Origin: Caprimulgus europaeus
Lineage: Eukaryota > Chordata > Aves > Caprimulgiformes > Caprimulgidae
Assembly (NCBI GenBank): GCA_907165065.1
Contig: OU015524.1
Location: 40,677,295-40,741,294, forward strand
Reading direction: 5' to 3'
Length of the DNA stretch: 64,000 nucleotides
A model generated the notes under the pieces. The model was given only the letters and a program-made list of their open reading frames with translations. It had not been told where the DNA came from and made no database searches. This document shows, piece after piece, positions 1-13,000 of this stretch (position 1 is the first letter of the stretch; every line of letters begins with the position of its first letter). Made by a program: the position numbers and the translations under genes.

Positions 1-3000
1 GCTCTTAGGAGATGCCTGCATCTCCCTCACTGACAGCTGTGTGGTCAGAACCTGAGCCAACAGGGGAGCAACAAACTAAAGAGAAAGTCTTTTGATGGAG
101 GTGACAGAGCTGAACGCGCACGTGGGCAGGAGCCTGAGGCAGGTGCCTGTTAGTCTGAGCATACAGAAAACATCTACTTCAAAGACCAGGTATACTGTGA
201 GTGAGCTAAATCATAAATTGCTTCAAAATTGGCCTTTGTTACTAACCTTTTCTCCTTGCCTCCTTTCTCCTTCTCCTCTCCACTCACTCCCCCATGAGTT
301 GCATTTATTTGAATAGGGGATTCATGGCAGTACTTGACCAGTGATTAGTTTCACCACATTAAGAAAGAAGCTAGATCACAAAGGTGACTTTCTCTAATTT
401 TAATTAACAGGCTAACTGTTTCCACACTTGTGATTCATGTTGCAGATCTCAAATGCTGACTTACAGTACAGAAAAACAGATCCTGCTCTGTACAAACTAG
501 GGGATGAAGAATGCCATCAGTATGAGTAGAAGCTTGAAGAGAGCCATGGGTCCAGCTTTTTCAGGGTGTGAGCCACCTATTCACCGGTTAGGCTAACAGA
601 ATTAAAGTAGAGGAATATTAAACTACGACTGTCAGGATAATGAATAACATTGCATATCAAAATCATACTGATCACAGTTTTGCTTTCTTGCTAGATATCT
701 GCTTGTTCTCCCATACAACTCAGCTAGGGTGCTCTTTGCCAAGGTTGCATTTTATCAAACACTCTGTTGCACTCCTCATCATTTTGGCTCATGAGCAATA
801 ATTCCTCAGGGAAACGCTTTTCAGTCACTGCTTTGCTTGCATGAATATGTGGCTTGAACGCTGACCATCCTTTCTTTTCCAGTTACGTTTATGCTTGTTC
901 AGAGTAGAAATGCAGTCAAATGTCAAAACTTAAAAGCATTTACAAATAAGAAGCTAAACAGTGAGTATTGTTCAGGGTCTGCTGGTTTCCTTCAGCAGTG
1001 TCCTTCACCTGACAGGGAAGTGAAGTCTTTCACAGACAGAGGGCTGCTCCTGGAGATATCACATAGAGGAAGAGGAAGACTGCATTATAGGGTGGAGATA
1101 AAAATACCCAGCTGATATACTGCAACACATATTTCTAAAATGCTGAGGAGGTCTAGTTCATGTTTTTCTTACCCCCTGTAATTCCTGCCTGCTGACTGCT
1201 CCAGTATTTGCAGTGTGTTAAATATCACTCTATCACTACTAAACATACCAAACATTGCACTGGGGCTATATCTGACAGTAACTATGCCCTTTGTTTTGTA
1301 TAATGTTTCAAGTGAATTGTGCAGTTTTTCAGTATGTCTTCTCTGAGAGCATGGCTTCAACGTCTTGCTTTCAGGCTACATAATCAATTGCATTGTATTG
1401 TTTCATGGGGGCAAGAAGAAGATGTAATTGAATCAATACTCTCAGACTAAGATTTGTGTCCATCAGTATGTATTTCAAATTACATGCTTACAGTAAGCCT
1501 GTTCCTGTGCAGGGGGGTCCACCAGTGCTCTCCTCCTGCCTTCTCTTCTGACCAGCTGCCACCATTCTCTCCACAGCCAGTGGACCAGAGGAGCACCTTG
1601 AAGCAAGGAAGATGGAAAAGCTCAAGAAAAGAGCTAAAGCACACACTGCCATTGATTTTCCATTCCTGCATCTTCTTCAGCAGCCTGGTCCATTTATGTA
1701 TACATGAGTTTATTTTAATTTCTAGCCCTGGAGGAAGGAAATTTGGGATTAGCCTTCATGAAAGAAAGAGCTTCCCTGTCTCCAAGAGCTAACATGATGC
1801 CAGGCTCTCAGAGTATCCCTCCAGGATGTCACTTGTGCAGAGGCTGGGCTCGTCCAGACAGTGACTTCTCCAGCACAACACGTGGAGTGCTGGCATCACC
1901 AGCCACCTTGTCCCTCATTTAGCATCTATTTAGGGTGCTTTGCAGCTCCAGCAGAGAACTGCTGCCTTCCCCACTCCTGGGCTGACAGAAGGGCAAGATG
2001 ATATAGAAAGCCAATGTCATTCAGAAACACCCTCAGATTTCTCTCTAAATTCAGCTGTTCTGGACCCCCTGAGCAAGTGGGCACGAAATCCACCCAGCAC
2101 CCAAGTCAGGAGGGCTACCTACTGCTCTCTTCAAGAAGATCGATGCAGCTGAAAATCTGTCCCCTCCTCCCTTAATCTTGCCTCCCCCTTTCTTAGCTGA
2201 TTCAGTGTCAGGGTATCAAAATACCAGGCAGTATATGCAGCAGCTAATAGGTGGAAGGATAAGCAAAATAAAATAACTAGGATCAGTGGGAGCAAGCTAA
2301 CCTTATTCTGTGAGGAAACATGTGAGTAGATGTATTAGCAGACAAAATAATGTTTGATTTTGGATTAGGTGTACTGCCCTGAACTCACTGCAGTCATTTA
2401 GGTGGAAAACAGTATAGAATCTAAAATACAGGCTGGTGGCAGGAGAGAGATTTTGTTTTCTCCCAGGGCAAACTAGAAAATTCACATGTACCTTCCTATG
2501 TACAACTTCCTTTCTGTGTCTGAGAAAGTAGCCAAATGAAAATGTTTTCATGGCAAGTATAATAAAAAAGCAGCAACTACCTGAGTTTCACCAGATGCCA
2601 GTGGGTGCCAGTGGTGATCAATCAACAAAAATTAGTTGTTCAAAGAAAATAATAAATTAATTAGATAATTCTGTTGGATGTCTGTCATTCTTGATTAAAA
2701 AAGTACACCCCTCAAGATGTCATGGCTGAAAAGTAGGAGTCAGCCACAAAAAAAGCCTTATTTCACTATGTAACTAAATACCTTGGAATCCATTCTGTGA
2801 GGTAGTAAAAAGGCAATGATCTCATGAATCTCCTTTTGAAGTAAGTATGTATTTCAACAGTTAAATTGAAGGAATAAAAAAGTTACGTAGATTATTGCTA
2901 ATACAATCAGTGAAATTATGAAGGTCTCAAAGAGGAAAGGAGAACTGCTTTTCCCATGGAGAGATATCTTGAGTTCTGTTAGCTCAGACAAGCTGTTTAC

Positions 3001-6000
3001 TTTCAAACAGGGCCTACCTGCACCTGGCCTCCTACATCAGCCAAGATAGAAGACTATAGTGTATAAGCTTTTTTCCCCCACTGTCTCTGAAATGGCTTGG
3101 GATCTCTAGACAGTGATGCACATTGGGATCCAGTGGAGATGCCTACCAGATGGCTTGGGAATCTTCAGGCCAGTTCTCAAAAGCAACTTAGGAATTAAGA
3201 AGCTTGTGGGACTTGGGCTTACTTGGGAAATGGGATTTTAAATCTCCTGAATTACTACGCTGCTTCCAAATGCTTGCCTTAAGCCTAGTTCTGTCAAGGA
3301 TACAGGGTGAGCTAAAAAACATTCAGTTTAACTGTGTAGGTGTAAAACCATTTCTGGTTTTTACAGGTTTTAAGTCTACCAGGGAAGGTGCTTTATGTTT
3401 GACTGTTTGCTTTGTAAATAGAGCTTATGGATCTGAAGTCAAGTACAGCGTTTTGAGGTCAGAGCTGCTGAACCAGATAAGCAGAAGGACTTAGTGACAG
3501 ATAAAGCCTGTAAAGACACTGCAAAGCGAGCTAATTTGGCAAAGATATAAAGAGGATTCAGAAGAAAATCTGCAGAAGTGAAGTTTTCAGATTATGCTGA
3601 AAAAGCATCGGCTGGAACCCAGATTACTTTCATTTGGAATTTTATTTCCTTGTAGGAACACCAGAATACTGGAAGAGGACATTAAAAGGAGAACTCCTGG
3701 GAAGCAAAGGTAGGATCCATCTGGACCAAAGTGAAATAGCTAAACCAAAATGTTGACAGCAGTTACTTGTCTTTGAGTTGGGGACAAGGTAAATGCTACC
3801 CATGGCTACTTGACATGGATAAGAAGAAATCTCCTAGAGATATGTTTTAGAAAAGTATCTTTCTGTCCCAGAAAGTATATGATTTATCACTGAACTGGAA
3901 CAGAGTCAGACTAACAACTCAGACAATTTTCAGAAAATACCTCAGTGGAAAGATACCCTGAGGAAGAACACACACAGGAGGAACACAGCAACAACAGCAA
4001 CAAATGTCCATGCACCACGGTAGAAAGTTTCATAGCAAAATGCATGAAAGAAATTGGCTGGGTTTTTAAAAGAGTCTCTGTTGTAAGAGATATTCCTAAA
4101 AACATGGGCTTACAAATGAGTGGGGCCCCAGAAACAAGGTTGAGCACAGCCCCTCCCCAGTGGGGAGCAGCAACCTGTCAGAGGCCTTCACAGCAACTTT
4201 ATCAAGGGCAGCACACAGACACACCTGCCTGGAAATGCCACAGGGGCAGCAGTACCTGCTGATGAACATCCCAGCCAGGGGCAGGATGCTGGGGTCACAC
4301 TGCTGGGGAGTTGCGGCTACTCCTAAGAGGAACAGGCAGCTTGTGCTCGGCTGTTGCTCTGGGGATGCCTGAGGACATGCTGCTGCTGCTGAGGATGGAG
4401 AGTGAGTCCCGAGTTCATGTGGCAGGGGCTACACAAGTCAGGGAGCAGATGGCTCCTCTGCGGCGTTGTCTGGCTTATCTGCTCATCCCAGAAGGGCAGT
4501 ACTTCCGTTTTGAGCAGAATTTGCGCCTGCAGCAGAGAGTCTTGCTTAGGTGTTGACCTCACATTAATGAAATGGTGGTCTAGAGGACACAGAGACAGGT
4601 AGCCTGAGGTATTATCATCAGTAAGCTTTCTTGAATTGCACTAAGCACATCTTTCTGTAAATTATTAAGCATTAAAGAAACATAAATCCCTCACTTTCAT
4701 CATCCATTTTTCCACTACTATGAATCTAGGCAATAAAAACCAGTAGAAGGTGTTTTCACTTTCCATTACTGCAGGTTATACTGTATCTGTTTGAAAACAG
4801 TTATATCTGATCCTAATTTACACGTAAGTCCTTTTACACATTGTAAGGGGGCCTTAAAGGGTGTCATTTGCATTCACACACAATTCAAGGGCCCTTTATA
4901 TTGCCAGAGTACCAAACAGAGCCCTGGCAGCCTCCATGGAAGTGGAAATCGAGCATGGTTCCTCTAAAAATTAACTTCATTTGGGCAGATCTGCATCCAG
5001 TGTTGGGAAGGGAAGGGCACCTGGACAGTGAGGATTAGAAGTGCTGTACAGAGCAGTGCCCATGAGACTGTGTCCTTTAGCACACACCCATCTTCTCTCT
5101 CCCTCTTTCCTTTCGTGCTCATACGTCTGTTGCAGCAGAGCTCTCGCCTTTAAATAACAGAAAGAGAGGGAGGATAAATGATTTCATCATGATTTCATGT
5201 GATTCCCTGGGTAGGTAAAAATAAAGTTGTTAAACTGGTGACCATGCATGCATCTCAGAGAGGTGACAGCACCAACTCCTCTGTGCTTTTCTTGTACAGT
5301 AGAGCTAAAAATAGACAATATAATGTCGGCCTGAGATTTTATGAGACTGTCTGTGTTGCCCTGATGACAAAGAAGTCACCTGGCAACATCCATGCCAGTG
5401 CCAGATCAGGACATGTCGTGGAAGATACTACATCAGGAACAACTAGGGATGATCAGGAGCTTTTCAACAAAATCTGAGGAGGAGGAGATTATACTGGGGT
5501 GAGCAGGAGACTGATAGGTCTCAGAGTGGTTAGTGTGAGCCTAGGACCAGGAGGAGACAGTATGCAATCAATGTCCCATGGTGAGAGCAGACACATCCCC
5601 TTCTTCCCTCCCATATTCAAGAGCTAAGTTATTTTTTTTTAATCTGAATTCTGAATCTGATATGGAAGAGACTAAATCTGGTTTTGACATCAATTGACAT
5701 CCTTAGATAGCACTAATGAACACTCTCACTGTCTCGGTTTTGTTCCCACTCCCCCACAGTCCTCCAAACATATCTCCAGACATATCTTTTCTTTTGGTTA
5801 CACTCTAGAATCCAAATCTCTGCATTTGTCATGAAACAGAATGATCATGCTTTGGCCAATGCAAGTGAGAATGAAAATGTGGTGAATAATAGATCTGTGC
5901 AACCTCAGTGTAAAATTATTTTTCAAAGCACACTTCAGTAGTACATGGACTGAGGAAGGTACTAAAAACCATTCACAGACAAGAAAGGGCAGGCTTCTTT

Positions 6001-8534
6001 CTCACCAGGATCACATCTCTGCATGCTTTTTGTCTTCAGAAGGGTTTCACAAAATTGTCTGGGAGAAGACCTGACCCAAGCAGACTCAAGAGAAATCCGC
6101 TAACAAAGTGTCTAATTGATTGATCATGCAAAAGCACTTTGGGATTGCTATTGCTTTTCTAGCCACAGTCATGAGTAATCCTTCGTTTCCTTCCTTCTTT
6201 CTTCCACAGGATATTACAAGGCAGAGCAGATTGCCAAGAGAGCAAACAAAGGGATGGCACCAAAAGCAGCTGTCAAGTTTGGATTCCTTAGATAGGAACA
6301 GTCTGATCAGCAGCAAAGCCCAAAGAAATATTTGGTTTTGAGTCATTTTCTCAAGCACCATGGGGAACAGAAAACGGGAGGCAGAGAGCAGTGAGAGCGA
6401 GCTAGGGATTATTTTGGTGCCTGTTTAATTTTCTCTGCATAGCCATCTATCTAATTGTGGAGTAGAGTTTTTCCATGTCCATTACATAAAAGAGATACCC
6501 AATATGATAAACATGAAGCAGATATTTCCCAAATGCTCAAAGGATATCACTCACATTGAGAAGACTACTACCTCATGACAAATCAAAGAGTATCTTTTAT
6601 AGTTTGAATGCACAACTAAATGAAAATGAGAATTATTCCCATGCCAGATGAAAGCAGGTGCATGTAAACACTCCATCAGCCTCTTCGTTATGGAAATTTT
6701 GCCACTTGGTTCAGGACTGGACTTGCTGATTTATTTGGGTGAGCTTTAACTATATGATTTGTTCATTCCTTTCAGTTTTTACCTTTGATATCTGTTCTGT
6801 ATTTCCAAAGGGTCTTGAGGGATTAGTGTGGTCTCATTGTTGCTTGAGGTCTTGGTGGTCTTGTACACAGTTAAATACAGAGAGAGGAGACACTTTCAAT
6901 AATCTTTCTAATAGTAATGTAAGTTGTTTCAAAGCTTGTATGACACTAAGTGTGCGGAGTGGCAACCGTCCAGTTTTTGCAGGACTTGGCAGCTAGTATA
7001 GCTCCTTAATAGAACACCAACATATTTCTCTTTCAGATTTGCAGTTTCTAAATGTCACTCTTTTATTGTTGATTTATAGAGATCTTTTCTTGCCAGACCA
7101 AACCAGAGCAATGTATATACATGAAATAGATATTATATACTCCCCAAATAATGCTTTTTCCCTTGATTGAATAAAAAATTATAGTAAAGCATTGTAAATT
7201 TTGTCTCCTTTAAGCCATTTTATAAAGTAAATCAAATGGTTAGATGTCTCTGAAAGAGAGTTCTTATAATTTTATGCAGAACATTGCGCAGTGCACTGAA
7301 GAATAAGGATGAATGAATGGCTGCTGATTTACAGACACTCTTGACCATATATTTAATTTCTGTAAAATGTTGTCATCTCACTGTCTAATTTGATAAATTT
7401 GTCAGTACAGAACCTGTACTGTTTACTGAAAGGTATGCTTCAGATTTAGCTTCTAATGTTTTGCTTGAATGCTCTAATATCCCAAAAAACCTACATAAAA
7501 TAGGAAAAAAAAAATCTAATAATAACAGTTTCACAAATGAGATTTTAATTGGACAGAGCCAGGAAAGACAGTCAGTCACTCAATACCCCTGTTATTTCTC
7601 CTTACCCCCGTTACTTAAGTGGTCATCCCTAAAAAAAAATCAATATTTGAGGGACAAATGTCAAAATTTAGGTAAAAACTATATTGTTTTTTCTGTATAT
7701 GTAGGAGAGTTTTGGGATCTTCCCAGGCTCCTGGGCTGCAGGTGAGAAACCTGCAGGTCTGTGTGAGTCACTGTGGATAGCATCCTGCAATTTGCACTGG
7801 GCACTGTTATAAATAACTCCCACTTCTCTAGTCAGCTTGTGCAGTCGAAATAGCTGCCAGTGATGCTCAGCAGATTGGTAGGTTTGATGATTTTTCAAGT
7901 CCTGGTTGAGCTGACAGCTTCCCCTCTGCCCCAGCAGACACTGACACCACCTATTTTTCCAGCTGGAGGAATGCTGCAGTTGCATCTCGCATTGCTTGCC
8001 CTGCCCGCTCGGGGGTTTCAGCTCCTGCGGGTGTTCGGGAGGCCGAGTCTGTGGCAGCTTTCTGCTGCCACCTGCTCTGCCCTGCGCGGAATTCCTCAGT
8101 GCAGGTGTCAAAACTAAGCCATGGGGATTGCAGCAGCATCTGAACTTTGCTGCCTCAACAGAAGCACACCCAGAGAGGCTGTGAGGACACCGGAGCCTTT
8201 GATTCTTGTGAGAGCGTTAAATGTTTGGGAAGCTCTGGCACATATTTTGTGGGGATCCATTTCCTGGAATATTGTCAGTATATGGCTGAATAAGTTTTGA
8301 AGAATAATTCTTCTTTGTAGAGCCATGCTGCTTACTTTTAGGGAGAGCATCAAGGAAGAACAACCTTTTACAGAAAGCTCTTGAACACAGTAAATTAAAG
8401 TTTTTAAACATCTACATTATTATTTTTTTTTAAATGTAGATGCCAGCTAATTAAAACATACTGGCTAAAGCTAATTTCAGATTTCAGGCATAGTCCAAAA
8501 GCTAGACCAGAGTATGAAGAAGCTTGAAAGAATG
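1..8534. other. intergenic; no gene recognised
   Basis: No open frame here resembles a known protein and no transposon is recognised. Two GC-richer patches stand out: 4150-4560 (with a (CTG)4 run near 4378-4391) and 7985-8100 (eight CpG within about 115 bases). Either could be an old exon, enhancer or degraded repeat. Confidence 0.6.
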
Positions 8535-8918
8535 TACAATAACTAGAGGCTGAGAGAGCTGAGACTCTCCAGCCTGGAGAAGAGAAGACTGAGGGGGGAA
8601 CTTATCAATGTCTATAAATATCTGAAGTGCGGGGGCCAAACGGATGGGGACGGGCTCTTTTTGGTGGTGCCCAATGAGCAAAAACTGGAACACCAAAAGT
8701 TCCATACAAACCTAAGGAAAAGCTTCTTTACAGTGAGGGTGTTGGAGCACTGGAACAGGCTGCCCAGAGAGGCTGTGGAGTCTCCCTCTCTGGAGATGTT
8801 CAAAACCCGCCTGGATGCTTTTCTATACAACCTGGTGTAGGGAACCTGCTTTGGCAGGGGGGTTGGACTAGATGAACTTCCGAGGTCCCTTCCAACCAGG
8901 ACCATTCTGTGATTCTGT
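8535..8918 (+). mobile_element. CR1 LINE 3' fragment
   Basis: The plus strand runs from GAGAGCTGAGACTCTCCAGC through CTGGAGAAGAGAAGACTGAG and TGGAACAGGCTGCCCAGAGA to GTCCCTTCCAACCAGG and a degenerate CATTCTGTGATTCTG end. This is the usual C-terminal coding and 3' UTR tail of avian CR1, 5'-truncated as most copies are. It has no intact reading frame. A short TTAG/TTTA tract follows at 8930-8960. Confidence 0.9.
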
Positions 8919-8935
8919 TTTCCGATAGCTTTATT

Positions 8936-8957
8936 TATTTAGTTAGTTAGTTAGTTA
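8936..8957 (+). repeat. (TTAG)n microsatellite beside the CR1 tail
   Basis: Four or five tandem TTAG-type units follow (TTTA)2 about 20 bp after the CR1 3' end. Confidence 0.7.
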
Positions 8958-9964
8958 TTTTTAAAGAGGCAGAAATCAGGTACTACTGAAATTTGAAGAA
9001 AGAGTTAAATATTTATTAACATCCTCCAGGGAGTTTTAGGGTGCTATAGGTACAGGTTTTGTATTTATATCATGTAAGTAGTAGCTTTTCCTTTTCCCAT
9101 CAGGCAAAGATGATTTTTTTCTGTATTGAAGAAGTTTGAGTTTTTCAAGAGAAAAATCATATTGAAATGACTGTGAAGTTACTCAGCTTGGCTCACTTGT
9201 TACAGACATCAGCTATTTATCTTAATGCACTGTGTGCTCATTCTTTGCACAGCAGCCTGGAGTGCAAGCAGAGAAAATGGCCACTTAGACATTTGTGAAC
9301 TTGGACTTTGGTCTGCAGACAGAGATCTCGTCCACAGCTGGACCTGACTCCTTTCCAAGCAAATGAACCGGGGAAGACAGAGGTATCATCTCCTCACCAC
9401 AGTTCAATCAAAGAAGTAGTCTGGTTTCACACACTCTACCTGTGCAGGGTGACAGGGCAGGAACAAGCCTTTATTTAAGCACACTCTCCTCTCTATCCCA
9501 GACCTACCTGCCCTCAAGTGACAGCAATTCCCATGGGTGTTGTGCTAGTGTTCAGGCTCTGTTGCTCTTTCCTACAGCTCCAGCAGGTGTTATCCCTCTC
9601 ATGATGTATTCTTCATTTATGCCTGACCCCCATAACACAATGTTGAATACTGTTGCTACTTTCTACAGAATATCTACATCAAAAGACTAGAATATGAGGC
9701 TTTCATTGAGTGAATGTGTGGTAAACACACAAAATATTTAGATGAAGCTTAAATACAGCTTATTAAATGGTTTTGTAAGGCTAGAAAAACATTTTTTACA
9801 AGTATTATACCTTGTAGCCACAATTCAGAGTACTGAACAATTCTTGGATAAAATTCTGTAGGTGGTATTGAAGTTTCACAATGAAGTAATCTGAATTAAA
9901 GGAAGCAGAATGGCTGCTGGTTAATTTAGATGCAGAGCTTAGTCTGAGTACAAGGTTGAATTTA

Positions 9965-10004
9965 GAGATGTAAACAGATTAATTGAGATGTAAACAGATT
10001 AATT
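9965..10004 (+). repeat. perfect 20-bp tandem duplication
   Basis: GAGATGTAAACAGATTAATT occurs twice in direct tandem with no mismatch, and the next two bases (GA) continue the pattern. Confidence 0.95.
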
Positions 10005-13000
10005 GACAATGTGGCATAAGCCCACATATAATAATTGGATATGATATTTTAAGATGTAATTTTGGATAATAAGTATGTTCTCAGAAAAGCAGCAATACAG
10101 AAGAGCAGTCAATGTCTTTCCATTCTGGTGCATTACAATGCTATTATAATTTCCTGTAGTTTTTTAATGAAGTTCAGCTACATTATCTACAGTACCTGAT
10201 TATGTGTGTTTGATTAAATTTATAAATAGACCATCAGAAAATAAAATTACAGGAAATAATGGGGAACACGACAAAAATGAAAAGATGAAGGGCTTTTGAG
10301 GATGGCTAAGGATACATTGTATTGGGTGAAGTAAAAAAAAAAAAAAGTGAAAATGAGGAAATGGTAAAACTCTTCCTCAGAGGCACTTGATTAACATTTC
10401 TCTTTCTAAATGGCTGCTGAGTAAAAGGCACAAGTGTTGGGTTTGCCATATCCCTAGGTTTTTTTTCTCTGTATTCTGGTTAGTAATTTTAGTGCTTGTA
10501 ATAATTTTTTTCTGGCCATAACAATGCATTAAGTGTGCTTTTTCAGATGGGAACCTCTAACTCTTGTTAGCTTTTGTAGTTATGTGGCCAGCTGGCAACA
10601 TGAGGAGTGACATGACTACTGTACCATGGCAATCACAGAGGTGAGCTAGGAACTAATAAAAAATTGCTTCATTCCCAGTTCTTGTGAGAAACTATTTACT
10701 GTTTGTGTGGGTTTTAAGTAGGACACCCAAATAGGAAGCCCTGAAACTTCTCCAAGATGTGAATAAGATGCAGTTCCATGAAGAACGGAGAGGAATTAAA
10801 TTAAATTTTAAAAAATAAAATTAGCAGCCAAGATTGATTATCAAAAGCAGATTAGATCAGATGCTTTTGTTTTACTCCAGAAAAAGAAGACTAAGAAGAT
10901 TGTTTGCTTTTCTATGTTTGATGCTTTTCTTTTTTTTTTTTTTCTTGCATAACTTTTTCTCATGTCAAATAGCCAAACCAGGAAAGCCTAATCCAAAACT
11001 GATAATAAAACCTCAGAAAATATATTTTGTTGCAGGAAGGAAAAAAGAATTGAGATTTTGGACTGATGATTTTCAGAATGACTGTGTCTACTATTGATAT
11101 AATTTTTTTAAGAAAAAAAAATTGATTAAAATCTAGAGGCTCTGCCTTATTTTCTGCTTAATTTTTGCAGTGACAGATTTTCATCTGGAAACACGAAGTT
11201 GTCAAATGTAACTGCAGGAGTTTCCTTGACTCAGTTGCCTTTGATCTAGACTTGAAATGCCACGCTCTCCGCTACTGGGAGAAGGGAAATTCCCCTTCAC
11301 ACTGACGCTCAGCAAAAACATCCTGAAAGAGCTCCAATGTATTTGCTAAATTCTGCCCTTAATGACCCTCCTGCACCTGCACTGATTTCACAGGGCTTGG
11401 AAAGCCTGTGTTTTGAATGCTGAAATATTCACGTACATTTGTTGTTCAATTAAATGGAATATATACCCAAAGATTTTTTTAAAAAATAAAGCATTTTCAG
11501 TCACCTGAGGCTACACCACCATTAGCACGCAGCGCAGTGTCACCTGAACAGATAAGCAGGCTGCAGCAGTCAGAGCTGAGGCCCTGAACACATTGTGGGG
11601 GGTTACTGCAGTGTGGATTTAGTTTTGCCCCTGTGCTGCGTTACTACAGTTTGTGTGTGGTAGAAGGTGTCCGAATGGAAGCTGCCATCACCAACAGGAA
11701 AAGCAGTAGATGGAAAGAGGGGGAGAATGAAAGAGGAGAGGATGAAACAAGCTCTTCAAAAGAGTTCATTAGTGCAGGGATGGCAATGTAGCAGAAAGAT
11801 GGGAAAAGATACTGATGAGGGGATGCCTTAGTGGTAGAAGCAAGCACCATTCTCAAAGAGCTGAGACCTGGTAGCTAACAGCAAATATGAAGGTGCAGAT
11901 GCCTTTACATAGCACAAGGAGGATTCAGGGTTGTCACAACCTGGTTGAAGAGCACTGTACTTTTGCATGCATGTTCCACACATGCCATCAAATTTAATCT
12001 GCTGGTTCAGAACCTCCTATTACCACGAGGTCTTGGTGTTCATTAGGTGGGCATCTGGAGCGGGTCTCCATCCAAAAGAAATTCAGAATCTCTATATTGA
12101 CAGCACACTGATGCAGACTAACACACAGTAAGTGGGGACAGCTGGGGGAGTTCACTTCACTACTTCTTTGAACGGAAACACAAATTAACAACTTGACTGA
12201 AGTCTGGTCGCACCTTGTCATGTAATTTCTGTGGGAGCTTGTTCTCGAGCCTTATTAGAAGACAAATCACAAATACAGCATTTATCATCTGGTTTGGGTG
12301 ATATCGGATGTTGCTATCAGTTCTTCCTCACCTGCTTTACCAACGTAAAAGGTACTTGTTTTAAGTAGCTGTAATGTTTTTGGAAGGCTTTTGGTCAGCA
12401 ATGCTAAAGTTTGGGTTTTCCTACGTCTCAGGAAGGTTTGCACAATACACACATGTTACTGATAAGTCCCTGAGGATAGAAGGATCACTTCTTGTGAAAA
12501 GGGACAATTCACACTTCTAGTGCATCAGATTTTGACTCATCAATGCTGCACAAGAACAAGTATAATTTATCACAAGGATCTTCCTACAGATTTTTCTGTT
12601 TCTTTGGGAAATAAATGAATACATAATTTATATTTTCTATAAACTACTGTAAAGTTATCAGATTAAAAGTACCTTCTGTCCCATGCAACTGACTGCTACT
12701 GATGATCTAGGTATGACAGCTTCTAGATACCAACCTCTGCCATCTGGTCTCTCACAAGAGCAAAAACTCTGCATTTGCTTTGAAAGCAGCTCTGCCATAT
12801 GGCAGCATAGTACCCATTTAAATTCCCAAGGCTGAAGTATATTCTTTAGTTTTCATGAGTGTTCTTGAAACTGCTTTGCAGAAATCTGGCATTGCCCATC
12901 TAAATGTGAGCCACTGATTTTTTTTCCATAATCTGATCTTCCCCTCCTCTAACAGATACTTTCTTCATATTCATTCGCCAAACACACATAAGATTACATG

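Noticed and set aside
3945..4262. 105-codon plus-strand frame
   Set aside because: No recognised domain or homologue, and overlapping frames occur on the other strand. Kept only as part of the GC-richer patch finding.
11100..11123. Small A/T hairpin near 11.1 kb
   Set aside because: Short, simple T8/A8 complementarity is expected by chance in such AT-rich DNA.
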